Below, in pieces: positions 1 through 9,996 of a DNA stretch of 64,000 nucleotides (within the stretch, counting starts at the first letter, position 1; each line of letters opens with the position of its first letter). The stretch is from the NCBI GenBank assembly GCA_033296885.1, contig MU864004.1, positions 39,571-103,570 on the forward strand, written 5' to 3'. The notes under the pieces were generated by a model, which saw only the letters and a program-made list of their open reading frames with translations, was not told the origin of the DNA and did no database searches. The stretch is from Triangularia verruculosa (taxonomy: Eukaryota > Ascomycota > Sordariomycetes > Sordariales > Podosporaceae). Position numbers and translations under genes: made by a program.

Positions 1-507
1 TACTCGGCGTCGGGGTACTCAGGTGGGCTGTAGTAGCCACTGTAGGAATTCACAGTCAGAACCTATGTCCAGCCAATGTCACCAAGATATCAGGGGATGG
101 ACAAACTAGGCAATTCTGGAAGAGAGAACAACGTCGTTGCCGTTGGGCCAAACAATGGTCAAGGGGTTGTAAGTCATATGGCCGCCCCAGGCGAACCCAG
201 CCCAGCCGACATCGATGGGAGCCTCAACCTGCAATACGGTGTCGAAGACCTTATCGCCCTCTGGGATGTCCTCTGGGATCGCAACACGCCAGGTAATACC
301 GCGGGAGCTAGTGTAGGAAGAGAATTTCAGGCTAGTGTCCGGATCCTCATACGCAACCGAGTCAGGCTCGAAAGTGAATTGCCTACGAACCGGGGCCGCT
401 AGAACCGAGAGATATGTTAGTAGCTTTAATGACTAGAGTGATCGGCAAGGTTTCATACCAAGACCCAGGAACGCAGCAGCGCGAGCAGCAACCTCAGGGA
501 AGAGCAT
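1..507 (-). CDS. Secreted DOMON/cytochrome-domain protein (cellobiose dehydrogenase type), 3' part outside window
   Basis: Minus-strand gene with exons 507-459, 398-107 and 39-1, running off the left edge. The start is the only in-frame ATG downstream of the TATA-like site at 592-601. The N-terminus is short, hydrophobic and Ala-rich, and I infer secretion. The visible ~125 residues match the b-type cytochrome (DOMON) domain of cellobiose dehydrogenases and free iron-reductase-domain proteins: GITWRVAIPE, VGWAGFAWGG, and VWPNGNDVVLSSR followed by a GYYSPPEYP segment. The family binds haem and passes electrons to partners such as lytic polysaccharide monooxygenases; that role is family knowledge. 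Intron 1 is 60 nt and intron 2 is 67 nt with a GTTTGT donor. Reading through that donor gives a false in-frame TAG at 108-106. The haem His would lie outside the window, so haem binding cannot be checked, nor whether a flavin domain follows. Confidence 0.7.
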
Positions 508-591
508 AGTGAATACACTCGTGACGGCACAAGACCAAAAGACGGAACGCAGCAAGGGATGATGTTGCGAGCACGGTGTCAGGGGAGAGAA

Positions 592-601
592 CTTATATAA
601 G
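592..601 (-). promoter_or_regulatory. TATA-like box of the DOMON gene
   Basis: The palindrome CTTATATAAG lies about 85 bp upstream of the ATG at 507. The spacing suits a core promoter for the minus-strand gene. It is a palindrome, so the direction is inferred from the gene alone. Confidence 0.35.
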
Positions 602-2528
602 AAGGACCAAGGGACCAAGGGCGTTCAACCGGGTGCTACATTCCTTGCGCCCCAGGACGTCATCCCATAATTCCGCACCTGTAATGAGTATTCGCAATAT
701 AAGATGCGCGTGGTTGAGCCTGGTGAACCGGGCCGTCTTTACGCTCCAGGAAGTAGGCACCGGTCAGTGTAGTGACGGTACAGTCTTGTCCGGCCATCAC
801 AACCCTACCCCCAAAAGATGTCCCCGCTATCACGAGCAAGAGTGGTCATCACTCTTCGGTCGATTCCGGTTGGCCCATTGCTGGCGTGTGCTCCGGAAGC
901 TCGCGGTGAAGAAACTCTCATTTTGGTGGCTTGATGCCACCTCAATAAACCAAACAGGGACTTGGTGATGCAAGGAAGGGCCTGGAAAACACAAGGTTCC
1001 CACCGGCCAATGGCGATCATAGGTCGCTGATTGGAAGGGTAAAGCAAGGTGATCTAAGAGATAGATGAAATGGCCGCTGATGCGGGGTGTGGTGGAATAT
1101 GAAACGGAACGGGACGGAAGGACAAGATTGGCCGGTTCGCTGGAGCTGAGCATTGAGCAGGAAACGAGATGGTGAGAGAGGCTGATATGGCCGATGGAGG
1201 CAGAACCACGACCCCCTTTAGCCTAATCGTGGCGCAACCTCAGCATGTCCGAATAGATGAACGGCTTGCCGTAATGCAAGGGGTCGTCATGGCCAGGCGT
1301 TTGCCCACCTGTGAAATTGAGAAAAAAACCATATAAGGTGAGCTTTATTCTCTTGCGGTGAGCGCTGGGTAGCGAGGTCATACCTAGCCTAGCTGTCCAG
1401 ATCAAAGGCTCAGACCAGAGAGCTCTTGGAACCAGTCAAGCTGCACAAATAGTTTCTGTCAATAGTGCTCAAAACATAGTAAAGGTACGCTAGTGGGGAG
1501 ATAGAAAGTGTGAACGTCTGCGTATCCATAGATTCTTGCGCTTCTCGGGCAGGATAGCCGACGGATGTCAGAAGTATCAAGAGAGGCCGAGAAGGTTGGC
1601 GGGAGCTGGCCCAAGATCCTGGGATCTGCTTATCTATAAAATAAGCCGCTTTTCCCTCGAGAATTGAGTGCCTCAGATGTCTTTTGCGCCAGAAGATAAG
1701 CAAATCGGAGTCTGTCTGGATGTCTAGCCTGTACATGTCGCAAAAGCTGGTATCGAGATCAAAATAGCTGAGCGAGATGAATGGTATTGTTCTAGTCCTG
1801 GGACCCCTTGCAAGCTTTCATTGCAGATGATAAGACTTTTGTGGCCGATGAGATACAAGCTATTTTAACAGATAGCAACTTGCCAATGCAAGATCTGGCC
1901 ATCGATAGCCGGCTTGGCACGAAGTATCTAGCTGCAAGTGAGGCCCATCGCGAGGCCGTGTCGCAAAGGCCCGAGACATTTCATGAGGTGGGAATCTTGG
2001 GACGTCCCTCAGGAGCTGAAGATACCCCTCACTCCCCGCCAAAACACCTCAGCCAATCCCTGCGTCAGCCGGAGCATATCATCCCCTCGCCCTGTGATTG
2101 GTGTTAACGCCACAAACCATGGTACGTCATGCGTTTCAGCTCTGCGAGCCCAGAAATGACGTCAATGTTGGGAACAAATTCCCAGGAGGCGAGAGAAAGA
2201 GGAAGAGGGAGTGAGAGGGGTCCGGCCCCGGGGTTTCGGGGCTGGGTTCAATATTCGATATTTATGACCATCGAGATACCACCGAATAAACGGTTCCCTG
2301 CAGGAGTACTTTTCTGTGCGTCTGGACTGGTGTGGGGCCGATCTTCAATGGAGCCGATGAAACGGGGGACACCGGCAGCGGCAGCGGGAGCTTTTTTTTG
2401 GAGCCAACAGTGTGGGTGGGTGAGGTCAGAGCTTGGACGTTACGGATCCATGATACTCTTGGAGCCCTTCATCTGTTCTTTTCAGAGAACCGCGCGCCCG
2501 CGCTTGCCACCAACCCAACTCGGTCCTC
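602..2528. other. Intergenic stretch without a recognised gene
   Basis: Open frames here are short, lack family motifs and have no convincing exon structure. I see nothing beyond upstream sequence of the DOMON gene and flank of the repeat element that starts at 2529. Confidence 0.5.
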
Positions 2529-2762
2529 CACGTCCTGGACAAAAAAACTGATACTGCAAAGTGGGAATACAGTATTTAAAGATAATTAATAAGCCGTAGA
2601 AGATAGTTGATAGGCCTTAAAAGATAGTTAAGAGACCTTGGAAGATATTGAGAGGACTTTAAAAGATAGTAATAAGCACAAAGAAGATAGTTAATAGACC
2701 TTTTATACTATTCTTAAGGGGTGACCCAGACTTGCAGTACCAATTATTTTATCCACGACGTG
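2529..2762 (+). mobile_element. Small TIR element with internal tandem repeats, copy A
   Basis: A 234-bp non-coding element. The left end reads CACGTCCTGGACAAAA and the right end, reverse-complemented, reads CACGTCGTGGATAAAA. The inverted similarity continues over about 28 bp to TACTGCAA, and most differences are C/T or G/A transitions. It is bounded by a direct TCCTC at 2524-2528 and 2763-2767, which looks like a 5-bp target-site duplication. The AT-rich interior holds about six degenerate ~20-bp units around AAGATAGTTAATAGGCCTT. It has no coding capacity, so it resembles a MITE that would need a transposase elsewhere. It matches copy B at 22861-23216 in the opposite orientation, including a shared GCAAAGTGGGAATACA just inside one end. 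Confidence 0.8.
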
Positions 2763-3616
2763 TCCTCTCACCGTCCTCCCACATCCGGCTCTCTGGAACG
2801 CATATGAATGGGAGGCACTTTCCCCAGCGGGCACCCTTCTACACACTACCTTAGCTTCTAGCGTTTGTGCTTCCAGGTTGTTAGCGGCAACCAGGCCGGC
2901 ACCTCGACAGTCTGCATCGGTATTTGCACTGCATCGACACGTGAATCGCACCGTGGCGACGAACAAGAGGTCACCCTGGGTAGTCTTTTCTCTCTATTCC
3001 TATCTACCCTATTCCTACATGCTACACACTCCTCTCTCCCTTGCCCGAGTCGACCTGATCAGCATCCGACGTCTGCTGTTGCAACCCTGGAACGAACAAC
3101 AAAACCTACTACCGTTGCGTACTCTTATTTGCCCCGCGGCCCGCCCAAAGATCTGCAAGACCAGGGGCCAAGATCAACGCACCACCCTAAGCTGGTGTGC
3201 GATCCGTCCTTGCCCACCTGCCCTCTCTGTGATCCGGTTCTGACATCCGTTTCTCAGAATCCCATTACCCGTTGCGGACCCTCTTCCTGCATCCTGGTGA
3301 ACCGGATAAACCGAAGTGCTCGTAGGTCAATCGGTGCTGGCTCCCAGTTCTTCAGCGACGACGACTCTCGATATTACATTCTTCACACATATTCCACTCG
3401 GTCAAAGCTGTTGCCCTTCGCCAAAATTCCAAAAGGTACTCTACTCCGATCTCGCTCGAATAGACGGCCCCGGCGCAAAGGAAACCAGCATTTTTCAGCG
3501 ACAAAACATCGAGCCGTGTCTTGATGCCCGAGGGGAATGTCTGTATAACTCGATCCGCCGTGGAAGTTGGTCAAGACGACGAGGCTGCTAGGTCTCGCGA
3601 CGACGCCTCTCCAAGC
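2763..3616 (+). promoter_or_regulatory. Upstream region and probable leader of the phytochrome gene
   Basis: About 850 bp, pyrimidine-rich in parts, between the repeat element and the phytochrome start. An upstream ATG at 3019 opens a ~75-codon frame ending at 3243. If transcription starts before it, this would be a sizeable uORF. A second ATG at 3524 is in frame with phytochrome. No intron was identified here. Confidence 0.35.
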
Positions 3617-6600
3617 ATGGATCCAACAGAAGGGGCCCCGGGCAACGGGAAACCCACGCTTGACAGGATCGCCACCGGTGTTAGCGACAAAGAGGAGGCG
3701 TGCACAGAGCCGTCGACGACCGGCACCACGCAACCCGACACAGGCGCCTCCATCCCAAGCGACGTGACGCAGTCACCAACAGCCATGTCTACTGCCGTGT
3801 CCTCATGGAGCGCCTCGGAAGATCGTCAACTTGGCCAGGGGAGCAGCCAGGACCCGACAGACCGTGTCTTTCCCATTCGCTCTGTCATCAGCGTCGACCC
3901 TGGGGTAATTGGGAGGAAGTCCAGCGAGTTGGAGCCACGGCGAAAGATGTCACTGTCAGATCCAGGCAATGTGCCAATAACACCAAGTGTAGGCAACGGC
4001 TCACATCTGGAGCTACACTCGGAGCGTGCTTCATTTTCGCGTGGCCGGTCTACGTTTGCAACCTCCGGCTCGCTGCCTATGACGCCAGCAGCCAACCCTT
4101 GGTCGCCACCCGCTTCTGGTGCGCGCGAACGTCGACTGCATACTGTCTCGGGGTCACTTTCCAGTATTCAGGCGGATGCAGAAAGATATGGCAATCCGGT
4201 GCCGCTGTCTCTGGCTGATTCCTCCTCCGACGATGAACTTGCCCCGACAGAAACGCCAAGTCGGGCGGAAGAAACGCTATCAGAGCGCAAGCCCTCGACG
4301 ACGCCGTCAATTCCCGATATCCTTTTCGCGACGCGATTCAAGCATGTCATGACGGAAGAGGGACATGCCGTGATCACGGGACGAGACGGTAAGCTGCAGA
4401 GGTGCGAGGACGAGCCCATCCATACCCCCGGTGCGGTTCAGGGGTTTGGCCTGCTCTTGACTTTGCGCGAAGACGCCGAAGGCCGACTGCAGGTTCGCCA
4501 TGTCAGCGAAAATTCTCAGAAAATCATTGGGTACCGACCCCAGGAGCTGTTCAGGCTCAACGACTTTCTTGACATTCTTAGTGACGAGCAGGCCGACAAT
4601 TTGCTGGACCACATTGACTTTATTAGAGACGAGGATGCGGACCCAGCTACTAACGGTCCTGAGGTCTTCAGCCTGTCCCTTCGGCCGCCAGGTCACGACC
4701 GCTCAGTCAAGTTATGGTGCGCCATTCACACGAACCCGGTACATCCCAACCTTATAGTGTGCGAGTTCGAGCTCGACAATGATGTCGAAAATCCGCTGCG
4801 CCCTGTCGACGAGGAGACGCCTAATATGCCAGAGGATACCTTGCAGTCAAACCCAACCTTGGAAGAACTCACAGAGTCCACGGAGATTCTCAGCAAACCA
4901 CTTCGAGTGTTGCGGAGTGCGCGCAAACGACGGGGGGAGGCCGGTGCGATGCAGGTCTTTGACATCATGAGCCAGGTGCAAGAACAGCTAGCCAACGCCC
5001 CCAACCTAGAAATCTTTCTGAAAATCTTGGTGGGTATCGTCAAGGAGCTGACTGGCTTCCACCGCGTCATGATATACCAGTTCGACTCCTCATTTAATGG
5101 CAAGGTCGTCACAGAACTTGTGGATCCAGCGCTCACCCGAGACCTCTACAAAGGCCTTCACTTTCCGGCCTCGGACATTCCAAAACAGGCTCGTGAACTG
5201 TACAAGCTCAACAAAGTACGCCTACTTTATGATCGAGATCTCGAAACCGCCCGAATCGTGTGCCGGTCGGCTGAGGATCTCGAAGTTCCCCTGGATATGA
5301 CGCACTCGTACCTGCGGGCCATGTCACCCATTCATCTCAAGTATCTTGCCAACATGGCCGTGCGCTCCTCCATGTCGATATCGATTAATGCTTTTGGCGA
5401 CTTGTGGGGACTCATTGCCTGCCACTCCTACGGCCCCAAGGGCATGCGAGTCTCCTTTCCCATCAGGAAGATGTGCCGTCTTGTTGGCGATACAGTTTCA
5501 CGCAACATCGAACGTCTCTCGTACGCCTCTCGTCTCCAGGCACGCAAACTAATCAACACAGTGCCCACCGAGCATAACCCCTCGGGATACATCATTGCAT
5601 CATCAGACGACTTGCTGAAGCTCTTTGACGCTGATTTTGGAATGCTTTCTATTCGAGAAGAGACCAAGATTCTTGGCAAGATCGAGCACTCTCAAGATGC
5701 TCTCGCAATGCTAGAGTACTTGCGAGTTCGAAAGTTTACCTCGGTCCTCACGACACAGGACGTCAAGGTCGACTTTCCGGATTTGCATTACCCACCAGGT
5801 TTTCAGGTCATAGCAGGTCTATTGTATGTGCCACTGAGCGTTGGTGGTAATGACTTCATCGTCTTCTTCCGCAGGGGCCAGATTAAGGAGGTCAAGTGGG
5901 CGGGGAATCCATACGACAAGACCATTCAGGAAGGGACCGAGGCGTATCTTCAACCAAGAAAAAGTTTCAAGGTGTGGCACGAGACCGTTGTGGGCAAAAG
6001 CCGAGAGTGGTCTGAGGAACAGGTCGAGACGGCAGCAGTGCTGTGTCTGGTCTACGGCAAGTTCATTGAAGTTTGGAGGCAGAAGGAGGCGGCGCTGCAG
6101 AGCAGTCGGCTCACAAGACTGCTGCTGGCAAATTCGGCTCACGAAGTGCGGACGCCGCTCAACGCCATCATCAACTATCTGGAGATTGCGCTGGAAGGTT
6201 CGCTGGATCAGGAAACCAGAGAAAACCTAGCACGATCTCACTCGGCATCAAAGTCGTTGATTTATGTCATTAATGACTTGCTGGATCTCACCAAAACTGA
6301 GGAGGGCCAGGAGCTCGTCAAGGATGAGATTTTCGACTTGCCAGCAGCTATCCGTGAAGGGACCGAACCCTTCAAAAACGACGCGAAACGAAAGGGTATC
6401 CAATACGAGGTTATCGAACACCCCGGCCTTCCAAGATTTGTGTATGGCGACCAGCGCCGTGTCCGCCAGGCGGTCGCGAACGTCACGGCGAATGCCGTGG
6501 AGCACACATCAGCTGGTTTTGTCAGGGTAGAATTGTACCTGGCAGAGCTGATCGAACGCCGGGTCAGGGTTGAGATCGTGGTGCAAGACACTGGCGCGGG

Positions 6601-8135
6601 TATGAGCAATACTCAGCTTGATGCCTTGTTCAGAGACCTCGAGCAGGTTTCCACAGACGAGGGCGACGACATGTTCAGTCCCGTCGAGGACCCCAGTGAC
6701 AAGGACAAGCCGCAAAAGGACAGGACTCTTGGGCTGGGGCTGGCAGTGGTGGCGCGTATGCTGCGCAACATGGATGGCCAACTTCGGCTCAAGTCCGAGT
6801 TGGGCAAAGGGTCCCGCTTTGTTATGCAGCTGCCGTTTGAGCTTCCCGAAGACACGGCTTCTGTGCCTTTGGCGGACGGAACCGCCTCGGTTACCGTGTC
6901 GGAGACGTCCAGAGCCGGGTCGATTGCAGCACCATCGTCATCCCGAGCTACCGATGGGGAGGTCATAGTTGTCAACAGGGGCAGTGTTGGCTCTCACAGC
7001 ACGACACACGCGATGTCGCCGAAAAAGAGTTTTGATGACGCCAAAAGCACACACAGCCGTCGGAGCATGGCCAGTATGAGCAGTGGAAAGAGTGGGATGA
7101 GCGATGCCGAACGGTTAATTGACGCCATCCAGACACCCATCACCTGGGGAGAGTTGGATCCCGAACTGGCCAAGCAACGACGAAGCTCTCGAGGTGCTTA
7201 CTACAACCCACCACCACCAGGTAGCAAAGAAAGTCATACAACACGCTCCCTAAGCCCGAATGGGAGGATACGGCCGTCGGGGCCTGCTCGGTCGGGCTCT
7301 TCGCCAATCGGCCACGAACATCAGACACAAACCCTGGCTGAGGCTTCACAATCTAACGAGCCAGCAGCAGGAGTCCAGTTCATCAACGACTCCAGAACCC
7401 CGTTGAAGCCAGTCCGCATACCTGATGAATACCACGACAAACCGTCGCTCCCCCAACAGAGCGAGACGTCGGGTATCCTGTTCGAAATACCCCCGACCCC
7501 TAACGTGCAAGAGGGTCCCCGAAAGGGTACATCAGTAAGCACAGTCGACTTTGCACCCCCGCCCGGCCTGGAAGTCCTGGTAGCAGAGGACGATCCGATC
7601 AACCTCAAGGTCTTGCGAAAGCGACTGGAAAAGGCTGGACATAAAGTCTCGCATGCTCTGAACGGAGAGGACTGCGCGACGATGTATGGGGAGAAGCCCA
7701 AGGGGTATGATGTGGTGCTTATGGATATGCAGGTTTGTTTTCGTCTCTCTTCTGTTGCTCAGTCCATTGACTAACGGTGTACAGATGCCCATCGTGGACG
7801 GCCTTACTAGCACCAAGATGATCAGGTCATTTGAAACCACCAGCAACACGCAGCCCCCAGCGCTGTCATCTATCGCACAATCCCACGGCAGGATCCCGAT
7901 TATTGCGGTCAGCGCGAGCTTGGTCGAGAGAGAGAGGGAGACGTATGTCGAGGCGGGGTTTGACGGGTGGATTCTGAAGCCGATCGATTTCAAGAGGTTG
8001 GAAGAGTTGCTAAAGGGAATTGTGGATGATGGGGTAAGGGAGAGGTCGCTGTATGTGCCTGGGGAGTGGGAAAAGGGGGGGTGGTTCGTTGCGAGGAGCC
8101 AACAGGCACCTCAAGAGGAAGCAGTTGTGAATTAG
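3617..8135 (+). CDS. fphA: Fungal phytochrome, hybrid sensor histidine kinase
   Basis: Red/far-red photoreceptor kinase. Exons are 3617-7732 and 7785-8135, with a 52-nt intron (GTTTGT donor, CTAAC branch), giving 1488 residues. The start is chosen at 3617 because of its A at -3 and G at +4. An in-frame ATG at 3524 would add 31 residues but has T at -3. After a long Ser/Thr-rich N-terminus comes the PAS region with QRCEDEPIHTPG, whose Cys (about 263) is the expected biliverdin-binding residue of fungal and bacterial phytochromes. The GAF domain carries FPASDIP (about 516) and DMTHSYLRAMSPIH. The PHY domain has the tongue motif PRKSF (about 780). The kinase has NSAHEVRTPLN with phospho-acceptor His 842, NVTANAVEHT, DTGAGM and GLGLAVV. 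The response-regulator domain from about 1316 has AEDDP, the phospho-acceptor Asp of VLMDMQMP (about 1370), and LKPID. All key residues are present, so it should be functional. It ends 636 bp before the convergent ketopantoate-reductase-like gene. Confidence 0.95.
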
Positions 8136-8771
8136 GGGTTCACAACCAAGGAGGGCAAGTACCTGGAGGAGAGCGAGTGGGTACTTCGTTTGGGATTGAG
8201 ACGAGAACATACAACGTGGTTACAGACATGGTGACCGTTTGTGTATGACTGGTGAAGTATGGGTACGAGTGAAGGTTTGGATAAAAGGGGTTGGGGGAGA
8301 GCGAGAGAGACATTGCCTTGTTTTTCGGCTGGACCATTGGGGGCGTGATGCGACTCGAGTACACAATACATTGGGTAAAAGAAGATTTGAGGATACAGAG
8401 AGTCCCGGCCCAGAGAGAACGGGGAATTAGCAGCAAGGTGTTTTTTTTCTTCTGTGTGCGTGTATGTGTTTTGACAAGATAGGACGGGATTCAAGGCATG
8501 GGGGGAAGGGAAAGGGAAGGAGTTGGTGTGGATTGGGCTGGTTGTTGCTTGCTGATTCAGAGGCTGATACCATTCACATATTTTACAATCAAAGACAGAC
8601 CTATTGACTTGTCTATCTCTATTGAACCGCCATTTCTCGACCCCTACTCATGAAGTTGATACAACTGATTGTTATTCCCCAACTAATCAAGCGTGAAAAA
8701 GCACGAGAGTAAAACTGCCCAACCGCAGGCCATCATCGCTTGCCAGAATGATAGCTCTCCCAATCACTGCC
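8136..8771. other. Convergent intergenic region, probable 3' UTRs
   Basis: It separates the phytochrome stop from the stop of the minus-strand reductase gene. No coding exon or clear hairpin terminator was seen. Confidence 0.5.
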
Positions 8772-9996
8772 TCAAAGCCTGGCCCTCCTCCCATCCCTCA
8801 CATCCTGCGCGCTCTTCAGCAGCGCATACAACGTCCCCATCCTCTGCAACTCCACCCCCCTCCTCCTCCCCAACCTCACCGGATTCCCCAAAATAACCTC
8901 CAACTCCATCCTCCTTCCCCCCTCCCAATCCAACAGCATACTCGGCTTGCTCCCCACGTTCCTCTCGGTGCTCCTCAAAATCTTTTCCGGCCCCGCCAGC
9001 TCTGCCGGAAACCCCCTCCCCAGAATCTCCGGTGCGGCATCCCAGATCTCCTTCATCACCCCATGTAGATGCCTCCTCAGTTCCGGATCCCTCACCATGT
9101 CCGCGTTGCCCAGCCCGCCGGAAAGGACAGAAGAGGGGTTGAATGCCGCGTTGATGGTGAGTTTGTGCCACCGGATGAGCTGGAGGTCGATTTCAGACGA
9201 GACTGTGATGTCGGGGATGGAGCCGAGGGCGGTCCAGTAGTGACCGAGAGCGTCGCAGTGGGCTAGGCCCGAGGAGGCGAGTTGTTCGTTGACCGAGTCC
9301 GGGTCAGAAGGGTCAGGGGTTGTCGGTGCTGTGGAGGGGGAAGAAGGGACAAGGGCGCCGGTTGTGCCGTCGCCGGAATCGCGGTCGTTCGAGTTGGCGC
9401 TATCCGAGTAGGGGCCGAGGTGGAGGCGTGTCCATCTGTTTTGACGGATGACCCCAGGGGAAATTTGCTCGGCCGAGATGACTGTCACGCCGGAGACGAT
9501 GGGATTGGTGGGAAAGCGGAGGCGGTAGGGTTCTTCGACTCCGACGCCGTTTTGGATGAGGACTATGCATGTCCCCGGTGAGACCAATGGGGCGATGAGG
9601 GCAGAGTCATCTGACACGTCTGGGAGGGCTTTGGTGGTGACGATGATGTAGTCCCATTTCCCTACGGCCTTGGAGGCGGCGTCTGGGGAGGGGTAGACGG
9701 CACTGGGGTGGAAGGTGTAGTTCCCAAACGTGTGGGTCTGGAGCTTGACGCCAGACTCGGCGAGGGCGCGGTAGTTGGACCGAGCAATGAGGGAAACGTG
9801 AATGTTGTAGTCGGGCTTCGAATCATCAGTCGACATTTCATCCGCGACGGCAAGTTAGAGACTTACATGATGCAACCTAGAAGCATAAAAACAACCAACC
9901 GCACCAGCCCCGACAAAAACAACATTCACCGGCCTGATTTCACCGCACACCTTGGTCAGCTTACCTATCTCTCACCCCTCGACCGAATTTTCTCAT
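8772..9996 (-). CDS. 2-dehydropantoate 2-reductase (ApbA/PanE) family protein
   Basis: NADPH-dependent ketopantoate reductase family, which in pantothenate synthesis reduces 2-dehydropantoate to pantoate; the true substrate is uncertain because fungi carry several paralogues. The main exon is 9815-8772. An upstream exon ending at 9867 encodes the Rossmann loop VFVGAGAVGCFYASRLHH, and a 51-nt intron (9866-9816, GTAAGT donor) joins it to PDYNIHVSLIARSNY. Further motifs are TTKALPDV (catalytic-site Lys region), LIQNGVGVEEP, and RWHKLTINAAFNPSSVLSGG in the C-terminal helical domain. Residues between LGPYSDS and VNEQLASSG are a low-complexity insert. The exact start is unresolved: the frame is open only from 9971 and lacks an ATG. 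A candidate ATG at 9996 would need an unusually short 31-nt intron (9964-9934), so the 5' limit given here is provisional. Confidence 0.8.

Noticed and set aside
106..108. In-frame TAG in the DOMON gene suggesting a pseudogene
   Set aside because: Using the GTTTGT donor that starts inside this triplet, with the CTACAG acceptor at 40, gives a phase-2 intron and a good family continuation (YGYYSPPEYP). The same donor type is used in the phytochrome gene.
576..968. 130-codon plus-strand open frame
   Set aside because: No ATG context, domain or splice support; it overlaps upstream sequence of the minus-strand gene.
2865..3524. 219-codon open frame ending at the phytochrome start
   Set aside because: It begins at TTG and has no in-frame ATG, so it cannot be a normal uORF.
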